64,000 bases of DNA from Bog-473 sp963728845 (GCA_963728845.1 CAVSLS010000048.1:6155-70154); one strand, 5' to 3'; counted from the stretch's first letter, positions 47,479-56,770 are shown. Numbers and translations: made by a program. The notes: generated by a model from the sequence alone, not told the origin.

Positions 47479-48245
47479 CTACCGCGTTGGGGCGATCGCC
47501 GACCTCATGTCCCGCAGCGCAGCGTCGAGCTCGGCGGAACGGTTTCGCCGGGCGGCATCGGCCGTGGCCAGTTGCTCCCCGGTCGGATGCCCGCCACCAG
47601 AACGCAAGAGGTAGTCAGCCTCCACCGCGAAGGCGAGGCCGCGCAGGCTTTCTGCACACCGGGTGCAAAGGTCGCGGTGTGCCTCGTCAGGGGCCGAAGC
47701 CGCCGCCCGCTCCAGCGACGCAACCGCCTCGTCGACCTGCACGGCGACCTCGGCGCGGCGCTGCGGATCGTCCGTCGTCGTGAGCGAGAGCACGAGCTCA
47801 CGGGCGAGCGCCGCTGCCGTCACTGCCGGCGCCACCGAGCGCTGCCAGTCCGACGCACGTCCTTGCCGCCTGTTACGCGCGATCAGGAAGGCGACGAGGA
47901 TGGCTGCCAGGGCGATGGCGAGGGCCAGAAGGAGCCAGCCCCAGGCTTTCGAGCTCGATGACGCCGAGGCCTTCGTGGTGGTCGTGGACGGGTGCGATGT
48001 CGTCGTGCTCGGACGCGTTCTCGTCGTCGTCGTGGTCGGCAGCGTGGTCGTGGTGGCGGGTGCCGAGGTCGTCGTGACCGGTGCCGTCGACGTCGTTGTG
48101 GCGGGAGCCGTGGTCGTCGTGATCGGCGCCGTCGTCGTGGTGGTGTGGTCTGGCCGGAAGCACTCGATCCGAGCAGCCCGAAGCTCAGCGGCACGGCGGT
48201 GCAGGCGATCAGGATGGCGGCCGGTCTGGGAGCCCTCCGACGCAT
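47479..48245 (-). CDS. Single-pass membrane protein with Thr-rich extracellular stalk (one frameshift)
   Basis: No family recognised. ATG 48245 begins a signal peptide (RPAAILIACTAVPLSFGLLG). After a frame change near 48155 comes a Thr/Ala/Pro-rich stretch of about 60 residues, a membrane helix (WGWLLLALAIALAAILVAFLIA) followed by basic residues, and a cytoplasmic helical domain of about 115 aa (AAALARELVLSLTTTDD, ERAAASAPDEAHRDLCTRCAESLRGLAF). The layout fits a surface-exposed anchored protein with a small internal helical module. It is convergent with permease 2. Confidence 0.68.
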
Positions 48246-48349
48246 GGGTGGAAGCCGACGGTGACCGGTTGCCGCCAAGGGGGGACCATAGTGAAGCGCC
48301 CGCCCGTGGATCGGGGGTTGCAGTCGAGGCTCCTGTCAGGGCTGATGCC

Positions 48350-48979
48350 CTATCTCGGCGCAGGCGGGACCTTCACTCGGCGTCCCGGGGTGAGGAGTTG
48401 CCCCACCGGGCCCTGCATGGCCTTCTCGAATTGGTCGCGACGGTGCGTGACCGAGACGCCGTCCCAGTACCGCCCGCCGTAATAGAACTGGTCCCGGATC
48501 CGCCCTTCGACGGTGAAGTATCCCGCCACCTCGCCCGAGGAGAAGTTCTGGAACGCGATGCCCACCGTCTCCATGATGATCATGCGGAAGTCCCAGCCGT
48601 AGTACACGTAGCGGGCCAGGCCCATGAAGGCCTCGATCCCGAGGCCACGGCGGTGGAGGCTCGGGTGCATGACGACGGCGGCATGGCAGAAGCGGTGGCG
48701 GAAGTCGGCGTTGTAGGCGACGACGAGGCCGAGCACCTCCTGGGAGCCGTGAGGGCTCACGACGAACTGGCACAACACGCCGGGATAGAGCTGTTTGAGG
48801 AATTCGTCATAGCTGGGCGTCGTGCCGCGGAAGCGCCACTGAAACGTGACGTCGGGATCGCTGGACAGTCGGTACAGCGGAGCGTGGTCCTCGTTGGTGA
48901 GCATGCGCAGCTGGAGGCGCCGGGTGTGGAGGCTGGGGGAGAGCCGAGCCTCTTCGCCCGCCGTGATCGAGCCGCTCAC
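48350..48979 (-). CDS. GNAT-family acyltransferase, third gene of the FAAL-ACP operon
   Basis: GNAT protein of 209 aa. LHTRRLQLRMLTNEDHAPLYRLSSD, VLGLVVAYNADFRHRFCHAAVVMHPSLHRRGLGIEAFMGL (cofactor loop RRGLGI) and AFQNFSSGEVAGYF in order. Its ATG overlaps the stop of the acyl-carrier-protein gene (48976-48979), so it is co-translated with it. That link suggests it may take its acyl group from the ACP rather than from CoA and transfer it to an amine (inference). This would resemble N-acyl amino acid synthases that use ACP thioesters. Confidence 0.85.
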   Translation of the reverse strand: MSGSITAGEEARLSPSLHTRRLQLRMLTNEDHAPLYRLSSDPDVTFQWRFRGTTPSYDEFLKQLYPGVLCQFVVSPHGSQEVLGLVVAYNADFRHRFCHAAVVMHPSLHRRGLGIEAFMGLARYVYYGWDFRMIIMETVGIAFQNFSSGEVAGYFTVEGRIRDQFYYGGRYWDGVSVTHRRDQFEKAMQGPVGQLLTPGRRVKVPPAPR

Positions 48980-49284
48980 CGAGGAACCTCGCTCTCGTAG
49001 GGGAGGTGTGCCAGGGCGCAGTACTGGAGGTAGGCATCGCGCACCGTTGTGATCTGGAGCAGAAGCTCAATCGGCATGATCACCTCACCGCCGACTGCGT
49101 CCTCAATGGCTGCGATCAGGTCGACCGCGCCGACAGAGTCCATGCCGAGATCCTCGACGAGGTCGTTGTCCTCCGTGATCTCGGCGGGACTCCATTCGAT
49201 TTCGGTTACGAACCACGACTTGAACTCTTCGAGCGACATCACGTCCGTGCGGGTGTTCTGGTCTGATGTGTTCGACGCTGACAT
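48976..49284 (-). CDS. Acyl carrier protein
   Basis: Carrier protein of 102 aa. The phosphopantetheine Ser is S50 in VEDLGMDSVGAVDLIAAIED, with acidic helix II typical of ACPs. The upstream extension (residues 1-16) may be removed if ATG at position 16 is the true start (MSLEEFKSWF). It is likely charged by the fatty acyl-AMP ligase encoded 89 bp upstream and used by the GNAT gene that it overlaps. Confidence 0.9.
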   Translation of the reverse strand: MSASNTSDQNTRTDVMSLEEFKSWFVTEIEWSPAEITEDNDLVEDLGMDSVGAVDLIAAIEDAVGGEVIMPIELLLQITTVRDAYLQYCALAHLPYESEVPR

Positions 49285-49372
49285 CTCTCCCCGTTCGAAG
49301 ATCCATGACTCACGTGCCCGCGATGCCGGCGACAGTATCAGGACACCGTGGTCAGACAGCCACGCCGCCTGT

Positions 49373-50971
49373 TCAGCCGCTCACGAGCTGTTGCAACTTG
49401 CCCTCGGCCCAGAGGAAGCGCAGATGGTTCCGCCGCACCTTGCCGCTCGGTGTCTTCGGCAGCGTGCCTCGCTCAATGAAGACGACGGCGGAGGGGCTGG
49501 CGGCGAACCGGCTCGCCAGCGATACCCGGATCTCTCTGGCGCCGGCGCGGAGATCATCAGGATCCATTGCCGCGGTGCGCGGCTCGGCCACGACGACATA
49601 ACGTCCCGAGCCGTCGGGGACGCAGGCCGCATTGCCGGGTCGGCAGGCCGGGTGCGCACCCGCCACCGCATCGAGCGCCCGAGCGTCGATGTTGCGGCCG
49701 GCCACCATGAAAACGTCGTCCGTGCGGCCCGCTATGTAGACCTCTCCGTTACGGAGGTAGGCCAGGTCCGCCGTGTGCAGCCAGCCGTCGGCAGTCAGCG
49801 GGGACGAGTCATCCCCGACGTACCCGCTGAGCAACGACGGGCTCCGGATCTCGAGCTCCCCGAGGCCGTCCGATCCGGTCGTGCGAACGACCGTGCCCAG
49901 GACGGGCGGTCCGCACGAGACGAGCTCGGTCCCGCCCTCGTCGACCTCCTGCCATTCGCCGGCGGCGATGCCCTCCGGGTCGACATGCACCGACGACCAC
50001 GGCCTCGTCGTGGGATCGATGGCCACGGCCAGTGCGGCCTCCGCCATGCCGTAGCCGGGGCACAACACCGTGGGTGGCAGGCCCGAGCTCCGCGCGATGG
50101 CTTCGAACTCGCGGAGACCCTCTGCGGGTACCGGCTCGCTGCCGACCACGAAGCTGCGCAGCGAGGAGAGGTCGAACGAACCCGATCGTAGGGAGCGGGC
50201 CGCCAGACGCAGCGCGAAGGGCGGCGAGGTGGTGGTGGTGGCCTGGTAGTCGGTGCACGCCCGCATCCAGCTGGCGGGATCCGCGAGGAACGCCTCGGGG
50301 GTCATGAGCACGAGGTCCGACGGGACGGACCAAGGGGGATTCACCGAGCACATGGCGTACAGGGCGAGGCCGATCAGGCCCATGTCGTGGGAGAGGGGCA
50401 ACCAGCTGCAGACGACCGCACCGTCGCTCGGCGCCAACCAGTCGTACATGGAGGTGAGGTTGGCATCCAGAGCGTCCAACGACAGCTCGATGCCTCTCGG
50501 CTCACCGGTACTCCCCGAGGTGAACTGCACGAACCGGCCCGGCGTTTCGTACGCGTCGGGGAACCCCCCGGAACCCCAGCCACTGAAGGCCGACGCGGCC
50601 ACCGGACCAACAGAGAGCAGGTCGACCAGGCTGGGGTCGCACAGCACACGGTCCGCCCCGGTGACGGCGCACATTCGCCCGATCTGGGCTACGTACTCCT
50701 CGGCATCCATGCCCCGGGCCGGATGCGGCAGCGACACGAGTGTGATGCCCGAACGGAGTGCTCCGAAGAAAACGGCCAGGCAGTCGTGTGACGCCGTCAA
50801 CAGGGCGGCGACGGTGCCGGCCCGGCCGGCTAGCTGCTCCAGCCACCCACCGGCGCCTCGGGCGTGGACGCCGAGCTCGTGCAGCGTGAGCGGCCGCGAG
50901 CCGTCGGACAGGCAGTGGACCCGCGCACGCTGCGCGAGGGGCGTATCGAGCGCGTCGGTGACGAGGCCCAT
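49373..50971 (-). CDS. AMP-dependent ligase, fatty acyl-AMP ligase (FAAL)-like
   Basis: Adenylating enzyme of 532 aa. VQFTSGSTGEPRGIELS is the phosphate loop, SWLPLSHDMGLIGLALYAM and PGYGMAEAALAVAID are substrate and adenylate motifs, GWLHTADLAYLRNGEVYIAGRTDDVFMVAGRNI is the hinge region and KTPSGKVRRNHLR contains the catalytic Lys. The LSHDMGLIG pattern and the adjacent ACP favour a FAAL that loads acyl-AMP directly to ACP instead of CoA. It heads a three-gene operon (FAAL, ACP, GNAT). ATG 50971. Confidence 0.9.
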   Translation of the reverse strand: MGLVTDALDTPLAQRARVHCLSDGSRPLTLHELGVHARGAGGWLEQLAGRAGTVAALLTASHDCLAVFFGALRSGITLVSLPHPARGMDAEEYVAQIGRMCAVTGADRVLCDPSLVDLLSVGPVAASAFSGWGSGGFPDAYETPGRFVQFTSGSTGEPRGIELSLDALDANLTSMYDWLAPSDGAVVCSWLPLSHDMGLIGLALYAMCSVNPPWSVPSDLVLMTPEAFLADPASWMRACTDYQATTTTSPPFALRLAARSLRSGSFDLSSLRSFVVGSEPVPAEGLREFEAIARSSGLPPTVLCPGYGMAEAALAVAIDPTTRPWSSVHVDPEGIAAGEWQEVDEGGTELVSCGPPVLGTVVRTTGSDGLGELEIRSPSLLSGYVGDDSSPLTADGWLHTADLAYLRNGEVYIAGRTDDVFMVAGRNIDARALDAVAGAHPACRPGNAACVPDGSGRYVVVAEPRTAAMDPDDLRAGAREIRVSLASRFAASPSAVVFIERGTLPKTPSGKVRRNHLRFLWAEGKLQQLVSG

Positions 50972-51085
50972 CCCGGGGCGACAGTACCGTCTCGGTGCAC
51001 CGAACCGGGCCGATCAGGGCCGAACCGGTCCGAACCGTCTGTCATGCCGCGCGGGTACCCTCCTCACCAGCGACGGGAGGACAAG

Positions 51086-51955
51086 ATGCAACTGGATATC
51101 CATGTGCCGCGGTTCACGTGGCCGGGTGGCCCCGAAGCCATCGGGCCGACGTTCACCGACTTGGCCAAGACGGCCGAGGCAATCGGGGTGCGAACCCTCT
51201 CAGTGATGGACCACTGGTTCCAGATGGAGATGATGTGGCCGGCCGAGGAGCCGATGCTCGAGGGATACACGACGCTCTCGTTTGCCGCAGCCAAGACCGA
51301 GCGGCTGCGTTTCCGCCTCCTTGTGGGAGGCGTGACGTACCGTCACCCGGGATTGCTCGCGAAGACGGTGACAACACTTGACGTCCTCTCCGGTGGCCGC
51401 GCGGAGCTCGGACTCGGGGCCGCGTGGTACGAGCGCGAGCATCGCGGGCTCGGCGTCCCGTTTCCTCCCCTGACGGAGCGGTACGAACGGCTCGAGGAGA
51501 CTCTCCAGATCTGTTTCCAGATGTGGAGCGACGACAACGGGCCGTTCGAGGGCGTGCACTACCAGCTGGCCGAGACCCTGTGCTCCCCGCGACCAGTCAG
51601 CGTGCCACGACCGCGGGTACTCATCGGCGGTGGTGGAGAACGTAAGACGCTACGAATCGTCGCGACCTACGCCGACGCCTGCAACTTCATCGGCGATGCA
51701 CAGACTGTCACGCAAAAGGTCGAGGTGCTGCGGGGTCACTGCGAGGCGGTCGGCCGTGATCCCGCCGATATCGAGGTCACGGCGCTCATCATGGTGTCCG
51801 ACGACGCCTCGGCCGACGAGATCCTGAGGGAGGCAGAGGCTCTGGCGGCGGCGGGAACGCGTGCCATCATCGTTCGCTCGACCGGTCCCGAGCCGTCAGG
51901 CTGGCTCGAGAAGACGTGGGCGCCCGTGCTGCCAAGGCTGGCCGACATCGCGTAG
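51086..51955 (+). CDS. LLM-class F420-dependent oxidoreductase
   Basis: Luciferase-like F420 enzyme of 289 aa. SVMDHWFQMEMMWPAEEPMLEGY, LRFRLLVGGVTYRHPGLLAKTVTTLDVLSGGRAELGLGAAWYE and RVLIGGGGERKTLRIVATYADACNFIG match the same subgroup as the gene at 31228. ATG 51086 follows GGGAGG with good spacing, although the frame is open further upstream. It is divergent from the FAAL gene and lies 56 bp before the tRNA-Lys gene, at the edge of the island. Confidence 0.93.
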   Translation: MQLDIHVPRFTWPGGPEAIGPTFTDLAKTAEAIGVRTLSVMDHWFQMEMMWPAEEPMLEGYTTLSFAAAKTERLRFRLLVGGVTYRHPGLLAKTVTTLDVLSGGRAELGLGAAWYEREHRGLGVPFPPLTERYERLEETLQICFQMWSDDNGPFEGVHYQLAETLCSPRPVSVPRPRVLIGGGGERKTLRIVATYADACNFIGDAQTVTQKVEVLRGHCEAVGRDPADIEVTALIMVSDDASADEILREAEALAAAGTRAIIVRSTGPEPSGWLEKTWAPVLPRLADIA

Positions 51956-52011
51956 GAACGACGTCTCGTGTCCGCCGTCTCTCAGTATTTTGTGGGTTAT
52001 CTTGCAGTCCC

Positions 52012-52087
52012 GGGCCGCTAGCTCATCCGGAAGAGCAGGGGACTTTTAATCCCAAGGTGCCGGGATCGAGACCCGGGCGGCCCACCA
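52012..52087 (+). tRNA. tRNA-Lys (UUU), island attachment site
   Basis: A full cloverleaf: acceptor GGGCCGC with GCGGCCC, D-stem GCTC/GAGC, anticodon loop CTTTTAA giving anticodon UUU (Lys), T-stem CCGGG/CCCGG, discriminator A52084 and an encoded CCA. The outermost anticodon-stem pair is a G-A mismatch. The sequence from 52041 to the 3' end recurs downstream at 58538 and 59705, so this gene is the attB/attL site for an integrated island that regenerates the tRNA end. Confidence 0.93.
52041..52086. repeat. attL core, tRNA-Lys 3' half
   Basis: 46 bp from the anticodon arm to the CC of the acceptor end, identical to 58538-58583. 43 bp of it (52043-52085) are identical to 59705-59747. Same orientation in all three copies, as expected for tandem site-specific integrations. 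Confidence 0.9.
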
Positions 52088-52128
52088 GACCCAGGCCCAC
52101 CAGACCCACCAGACCCACCAGACCCACC
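52081..52128. repeat. 9-bp tandem array of the tRNA 3' terminus
   Basis: CCCACCAGA, the end of the tRNA gene plus two bases, is repeated immediately downstream: once at 52081, then head to tail at 52095, 52104, 52113 and a partial copy at 52122. It ends at CCCACCGGGTAAGG. It probably arose by slippage at the att boundary. Confidence 0.85.
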
Positions 52129-52348
52129 GGGTAAGGGACAGAAATTGACCAAGGCCGTCGACCACACGTTCTGATCGGCGTCGTTTGGCATCTGCCACCT
52201 GTCGCTGGCCCCTTCTCTAGGCGCTCTGCGCCGGGCTGCCCAGTGCGTCAGGAGTGCCTGTTCGCCCTGGCGGACGAGTCCATCACCGGGCTTTTGAGCG
52301 GACTGGACGACGGCAACCGGCGGTAGGTGCGAAGGTAGCCTCTTGAAC

Positions 52349-52420
52349 ATGGCGCGAAAGACAGCCAAGAGACGCCGGCGGGAGCGCCAGCCGTGTTCCT
52401 ACTGCGACCGCTATATCTGA
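52349..52420 (+). CDS. 23-aa basic peptide with CxxC, possible leader or domain remnant
   Basis: ATG 52349, with GAAGG upstream, encodes a short basic peptide ending RQPCSYCDRYI. The stop is two bases before ATG 52423 of the next frame, suggesting coupling. CSYCDR resembles the first knuckle of HNH or zinc-finger proteins, so it may be a remnant rather than a functional peptide. Confidence 0.35.
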   Translation: MARKTAKRRRRERQPCSYCDRYI

Positions 52421-52422
52421 CG

Positions 52423-52725
52423 ATGCCGATCAACGACGAGCTTGCCGTCCCCACAGTCGAGCGGTTCCTTGCCTTAGTCACCGCACTTGACGCCATTTGG
52501 GACCCGGGCTCGAGCTACTTGGACGACCCGAGATACGCCGAGCTCAGGCGGGAGATCGACGGGTCCATCTCTCGTGTCAAGACCATCGCGGACGAGTGCG
52601 AACCAGGCCTGAGCGATCGGATCACGAAAGGACTCCAGGGCACATTTGGCTATTCAGGAGCCGTGACTGCCGTCACCCAGCTATTGGGTCAGCTCAGGAG
52701 GGCCGAGCAGCATCGGAGGAACTAG
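52423..52725 (+). CDS. Hypothetical protein, island gene
   Basis: No family recognised. The 100-aa protein starts MPINDELAVPTVERFLALV and is mostly helical and acidic, with a pattern of charged and hydrophobic residues (SYLDDPRYAELRREID, ECEPGLSDRITKGL). There is no signal or membrane segment. It is the first gene inside the tRNA-Lys island. GTG 52393 in the same frame is an alternative start. Confidence 0.5.
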   Translation: MPINDELAVPTVERFLALVTALDAIWDPGSSYLDDPRYAELRREIDGSISRVKTIADECEPGLSDRITKGLQGTFGYSGAVTAVTQLLGQLRRAEQHRRN

Positions 52726-52882
52726 GTTGCCGAGTGCTTGTGGACCTCCCAGCGGAGTCCCGCGAGCTGCGTTCGGGCTGTGCCCTACGGGTTAGGTTTC
52801 CGGCTCAACACGCTCCAGGCCGCGACGGGGTCCGCTTTCCGAAGGCCCTGAGCGGCTATCTGGTGCCGAAGGGGCGGGGGAA

Positions 52883-53871
52883 GTGCACATCTTGCTCACG
52901 GGAGCCTTCGGCAACGTCGGACAAAGCGCCCTCGATGCCATGGCCGACCAGGGCCACCGGGTCAGGGCCCTCGACGTCGACAACCGGCGCAATCGTCGGC
53001 GAGCGCGGCAGTACTCGGGACGCCCCGGCATCGAGATCCTCTGGGGAGACATCAGGGACCGTTCAGTTGTGGAGCGCGCCTCATCCGGATGTGACGTCGT
53101 AGTCCACTTGGCGTTCGTGATCCCTCCGCTCACTGACATCGATCCCACCACGCTCTCAGAACAAGTCAACGTCGGGGGCACTCGTCACGTGCTCGAGGCC
53201 GCGGCCAACTCTCCCCGCCGGCAAGAGTGCTCTTCGTTTCCACCTTCGACCTCTTCGGACGCACCCAGGACAAGCCGCCTCCAAGACGGGTGAGTGTTCC
53301 GGTGGTCGCCACCGACCGTTATACGGCCCACAAACTCCAGTGCGAGGATTTGGTGCAGAGTTCCGGCCTCGCCTGGTCGATCGTGCGGCTTGCCGATGTG
53401 CCGATTATTGGGTTCCGTTCGCCGTCACCCATCATGTTCGAACTCCCACTGGCCAATCGCTTTGAAGTTATCCATTCCAAGGATGCTGGACTTGCCCTGG
53501 CGCGTGCCGTCACCTGCGATCAGGTGTGGGGCCGGGTCGTCCTGGTGGGCGGGGGCCCGTCCTGCCAGGTGACTTACCGAGACTTTCTCGACGGCATGCT
53601 TGACGCCATGGGCGTGGGCACGTTGCCCGATAAGGCGTTCACCCCAAGGGCGTGGCCGTGCGACTGGATCGACAGCACCGATGCACAAGAGCTACTCGAC
53701 TACCAGCACCACTCCTTCGCCGACATCATTGACGAGGTGCGCCACCGGACGCGTGTGGCCCGGCCCTGGATCCGAGCTGTGAACCCCATCGCTCGATGGT
53801 TCATTGTGCGGGGATCTCCCTACTTGCAAGAGAGCCGCTTTGACGACAATGCGCGAGTGGCGGCGGATTAG
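52883..53871 (+). CDS. NAD(P)-dependent epimerase/dehydratase (extended SDR, one frameshift)
   Basis: Extended short-chain dehydrogenase of about 330 aa. HILLTGAFGNVGQSALDAM is the Rossmann GxxGxxG, GDIRDRSVVERASSGCDVVVHLA the next two strands, and after a frame change near 53222 VLFVSTFDLFG with YTAHKLQCEDLV supplies the catalytic Tyr-x3-Lys. The C-terminal third binds substrate (VTYRDFLDGMLDAMG). The substrate is unknown; the family acts on nucleotide sugars or ketones and steroids. GTG 52883. Confidence 0.83.
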
Positions 53872-54217
53872 AGCGCGATGGCCCCCGGCACCCAGACCAG
53901 ATGGAATTAGCCACTTTGCTACTGCGTTGCTACTGACAGGCCCGGACAACTCCAGATCTGAGTTCACAGCGTGGACAACCCACCTGATCTGATCAGCATC
54001 GACGGCGGACCCGAAGGAGCCCAGACGCCCGCGCGCATCAGCCCGGGGCACCGGGCGCTCCGCTCTGTGGCCTGACTCGGCAGGGTTTCTGGCCTAACTC
54101 GAGAGGGGCGACAACGGCGTCCTTCGGCACCGGGCGGCGGCCCGGGCGGATCGCTCGGAGCTCGCCCCGGCCTCGGCGCGCACGGCCACCAGAGGTCTCG
54201 GCAGGATGGGGTACCCG
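53872..54217. other. Intergenic region with attachment-arm-like repeat
   Basis: A 346-bp gap between convergent genes. It includes TTGCTACTG-N-TTGCTACTGA at about 53918-53938, followed by CCCGGACAACTCCAGATC, similar to sequences preceding the two downstream att copies (58413 and 59580). No tRNA-end core follows here. Nothing else is recognised. Confidence 0.55.
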
Positions 54218-55918
54218 TCAGCCGACCGGGATCGGGGCATCGCCGAGCAGCTTGATCCGCTCCTGTTCGATGAATTGCTCGTGCTCCTCGCGATCTCGGC
54301 GAGCGGTGGACGGTCGCCAGCGGCCGACCAGGACGAAGATGGTCGGGAGGAACAGGATCTCGCCGACCACGCACACCCACCACCAGGTCTCCCACTGTGC
54401 GGGCGCCTGCTTGCGTGCCGCCAGCACCTGACGCCCGTGGGCGGCAAGGAACGCACGGTCGGTCGCCGGGACCGCTTTGAGGGCCAGCAATCGCTTGATG
54501 GCGACCGGCTTCGTGACGTGCTCGCCGGCGGACACCTCGAGCACCGCCTTGACGAGGGCGCCCCTGGGTGTCGGGGTGGACTGGAGCTGTTGCAGGGTCG
54601 TCGCGTCGAGCACCTTGGCCGTGGCGATCTCGGGCCCGTAGCGGGCCGTGATGGCCTGGATCTGGGGTGCGTAGTCGACGACGGGTGAGACCGAGGTCAC
54701 CACGAAAGGCAGCACCAAGAAGGAGATCGAGACGACGACCCGCAGGACCCAGCCCCAGACGGCGAGGCCGGTCGCCACGAGCGCCGGGTTGCGGTGCTCC
54801 ACGCTCTCGGTAAATGCTGCCATCCATGGTGCGTAGGCAAACCCGCGGCTGGCGGAGAGTATCGAGACGATGACGATGAACGTGACGTACGTCGTCGCGG
54901 GGTGGGTCGCCCGTGTGGCGAAGATCGAGGTCATCACGACCGCGACCAGGCCACCGGCCACCATGAACGGCTTTCTGACACCCACTCGGTCCGACACGAT
55001 CCCGACCACCACGACGGTGACGGCATCGGCGGCCCAGAACCAGTTCCCGAGTCCGTTGGCCTGTGCCTGGGAGAACCCGAACACCGACGTGAAGTAAATG
55101 ACGAAGAAGGCGACAGCGCCGTAATAGATCAGCAGAAAGAGGCTGACCCCGAGCGCCGGAACGAGAATTGACGGGTGCACCATCTGTTGCCACGGCCGGC
55201 GTGTGGCCTCGCCGAGGTCGATGCCCCGGGCTCGGGCCTCGAGGACCACCCGTTCCCGGTTCGACACCATTAACTGGTCGCGCAACGAGGGTGCAAGTTC
55301 GCGCAGGGCAACGAAGGCGATCACGAACATCGCGAGGCCTGTCAGCCCGGCGATGTGAAATTGGTCCTGCCAGGGGTGCAGGTACCCGAGTGTGCTCGAC
55401 GCCACCTCCGAGACGATGAGGCTCCCGAGCACCGGTCCGAGCGTCCAGAACCCCATGGCGGCGCCTCGGTGCACCTGGGGCGAGAAGTCGCGCACCAGCG
55501 CTGGTGTGGCCACGAGGACGATGCCCTCGACGAACCCGAGGAGGGCGACGAAGACGCCGTACTCGGTCTTCGAAGAGGCGCTCGGAATGCCGAAGGCTGT
55601 GATGAGGCTGGCCGCCAGGAGGCCGCAGACCACGAGGTTGGCCCGGCCCCACCGATCGGCCAAGCCGGCCAGCAGTGAGGCGACAGCCCCGGCCACGCTC
55701 GAAACCACCACGACGGTCAGGTAGTACCGGAACGTCATGTCGAAGTGGGCAAGGACCGACGGCGCGACGGCACCTCCCACGTACTGCTGGTAGTACATGA
55801 TGACCGTCGACAACACGACGACCACTAGGTAGCCGGCGCGGGCGCGCGGCTCGGGGTAGTGGGGAAGCGAGCGGTCCCACAGGGATCGATACCAGGGTCC
55901 CACCGCCTCAGACACCAT
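54218..55918 (-). CDS. MFS transporter
   Basis: Major facilitator of 566 aa with twelve predicted helices. The motif A-like loop is LADRWGRANLV between helices 2 and 3, and SDRVGVRKPF between 8 and 9. A long loop near residue 430-500 (IATAKVLDATTLQQLQ) is unusual for the family and may be extracytoplasmic. The C-terminal tail is charged (RRDREEHEQFIEQERIKLL). The substrate is unknown; organic acids or aromatic acids are usual for this shape. It starts inside the end of the GST-like gene (overlap of 11 bp), with GAGAGGAG as ribosome site. Confidence 0.9.
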   Translation of the reverse strand: MVSEAVGPWYRSLWDRSLPHYPEPRARAGYLVVVVLSTVIMYYQQYVGGAVAPSVLAHFDMTFRYYLTVVVVSSVAGAVASLLAGLADRWGRANLVVCGLLAASLITAFGIPSASSKTEYGVFVALLGFVEGIVLVATPALVRDFSPQVHRGAAMGFWTLGPVLGSLIVSEVASSTLGYLHPWQDQFHIAGLTGLAMFVIAFVALRELAPSLRDQLMVSNRERVVLEARARGIDLGEATRRPWQQMVHPSILVPALGVSLFLLIYYGAVAFFVIYFTSVFGFSQAQANGLGNWFWAADAVTVVVVGIVSDRVGVRKPFMVAGGLVAVVMTSIFATRATHPATTYVTFIVIVSILSASRGFAYAPWMAAFTESVEHRNPALVATGLAVWGWVLRVVVSISFLVLPFVVTSVSPVVDYAPQIQAITARYGPEIATAKVLDATTLQQLQSTPTPRGALVKAVLEVSAGEHVTKPVAIKRLLALKAVPATDRAFLAAHGRQVLAARKQAPAQWETWWWVCVVGEILFLPTIFVLVGRWRPSTARRDREEHEQFIEQERIKLLGDAPIPVG

Positions 55919-56472
55919 GGACTCCTCTCGGACTGACGGGTCGGGGCACCGGCCCCTTGGCCGAGTTCAATTGCCAGGCCCTTAGGCGAAACTTGGCCTC
56001 AGTCGAGCCGACAAGTGCCATGCGTCCCTGCTGACGTTCGGTGATGAACCGAGTCGCCCGCTCCAGGCGTTCCGGTGGCATCTGTTGGTCTTGATCGAGC
56101 GGCAGCATCACACCGGCCTTGGCCACGTCGGCCTCGTAGAACCGGCGGTAGCGGTACATCGTTTGGTCACCCACTCGCCGCCGGAGTCCTCGAGGAGGTA
56201 GTCGATGAAGGCCACCACCGGGTCGACCGGACCAGGCTCCGGTCGGCAGCCAACGACTCGAGCCGCATGATCAGTGGCGAGGAGTCGATCGCGCCGTCGG
56301 GGTAGCCGCCCTCGTCGGGGAAGCTCAGAGCAGGGAGGAGCTGCACCGGGGGCGCAGGCAGATCGTCGAAGCGAGAGTTGCGGAACACCCACTCGTCGGG
56401 GAACCGGCGGTACAGCAGCACCGCGTGCATCTTGATCGAGTACGGCAAGCCGAAGGCGCCGGCGATCTTCAT
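55908..56472 (-). CDS. Glutathione S-transferase-like protein, short and frameshifted
   Basis: KIAGAFGLPYSIKMHAVLLYRRF opens a thioredoxin-fold GST N-domain, with LPALSFPDEGGYPDGAIDSSPLIMRLE giving the cis-Pro and the glutathione gamma-glutamyl Ser. After frame changes near 56240 and 56165 come VAFIDYLLEDSGGEWVTK, MYRYRRFYEADVA and RQQGRMALVG. The total of about 187 aa is half the usual length for this GST group, and the C-terminal helical domain is mostly missing, its end running into the MFS gene. It may be truncated. ATG 56472 is the best start. Confidence 0.68.
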
Positions 56473-56509
56473 CGGGTAGCGACGTTCTTCTGGCAATTCT
56501 TGGTGATTC

Positions 56510-56770
56510 TATCGATCGACCGCTTGTCCCACCAGGGATCAGATACCAGTGGAGGGCATCTTGTGTCAATCCGCCTGTCAATTCCAAGGGCACCTCGATC
56601 GACTCGAGGTACGGAGCGCCACTGCGTTCGTTCAGGACTGGGGGAGTGTGATCGGTCTGCGGGTCATAGTCGACGATCCAGATCCTTCCATCGAGTGGTC
56701 GTCGCAAACGCATGCGGTGGCGACCAGCACCGGATTCTGACCGCGCCCGAACGTCGTGACTTGACGCCAC
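56510..56770 (-). pseudogene. Fragment of an unidentified coding region upstream of the GST-like gene
   Basis: A frame of about 85 residues includes RIWIVDYDPQTDHTPPVLNE, SIEVPLELTGGLTQDALHWYL and IPGG, which looks like real protein (strong codon-position pattern) yet has no partner domain. I do not recognise the family. It is likely the 3' end of a gene cut off by the divergent sulfatase-like gene. Confidence 0.4.

Noticed and set aside
47992..48264. Arg/Gly-rich or His/Asp-rich proteins read in other frames around 47.9-48.3 kb
   Set aside because: They are the off-frame readings of a Thr codon repeat (ACC/ACG) in the stalk of the minus-strand membrane protein.
55908..56174. The 88-residue frame at the end of the GST-like gene as an independent gene
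   Set aside because: It continues the GST-like homology from the previous frame (WVTK followed by MYRYRRF), so it belongs to that gene.
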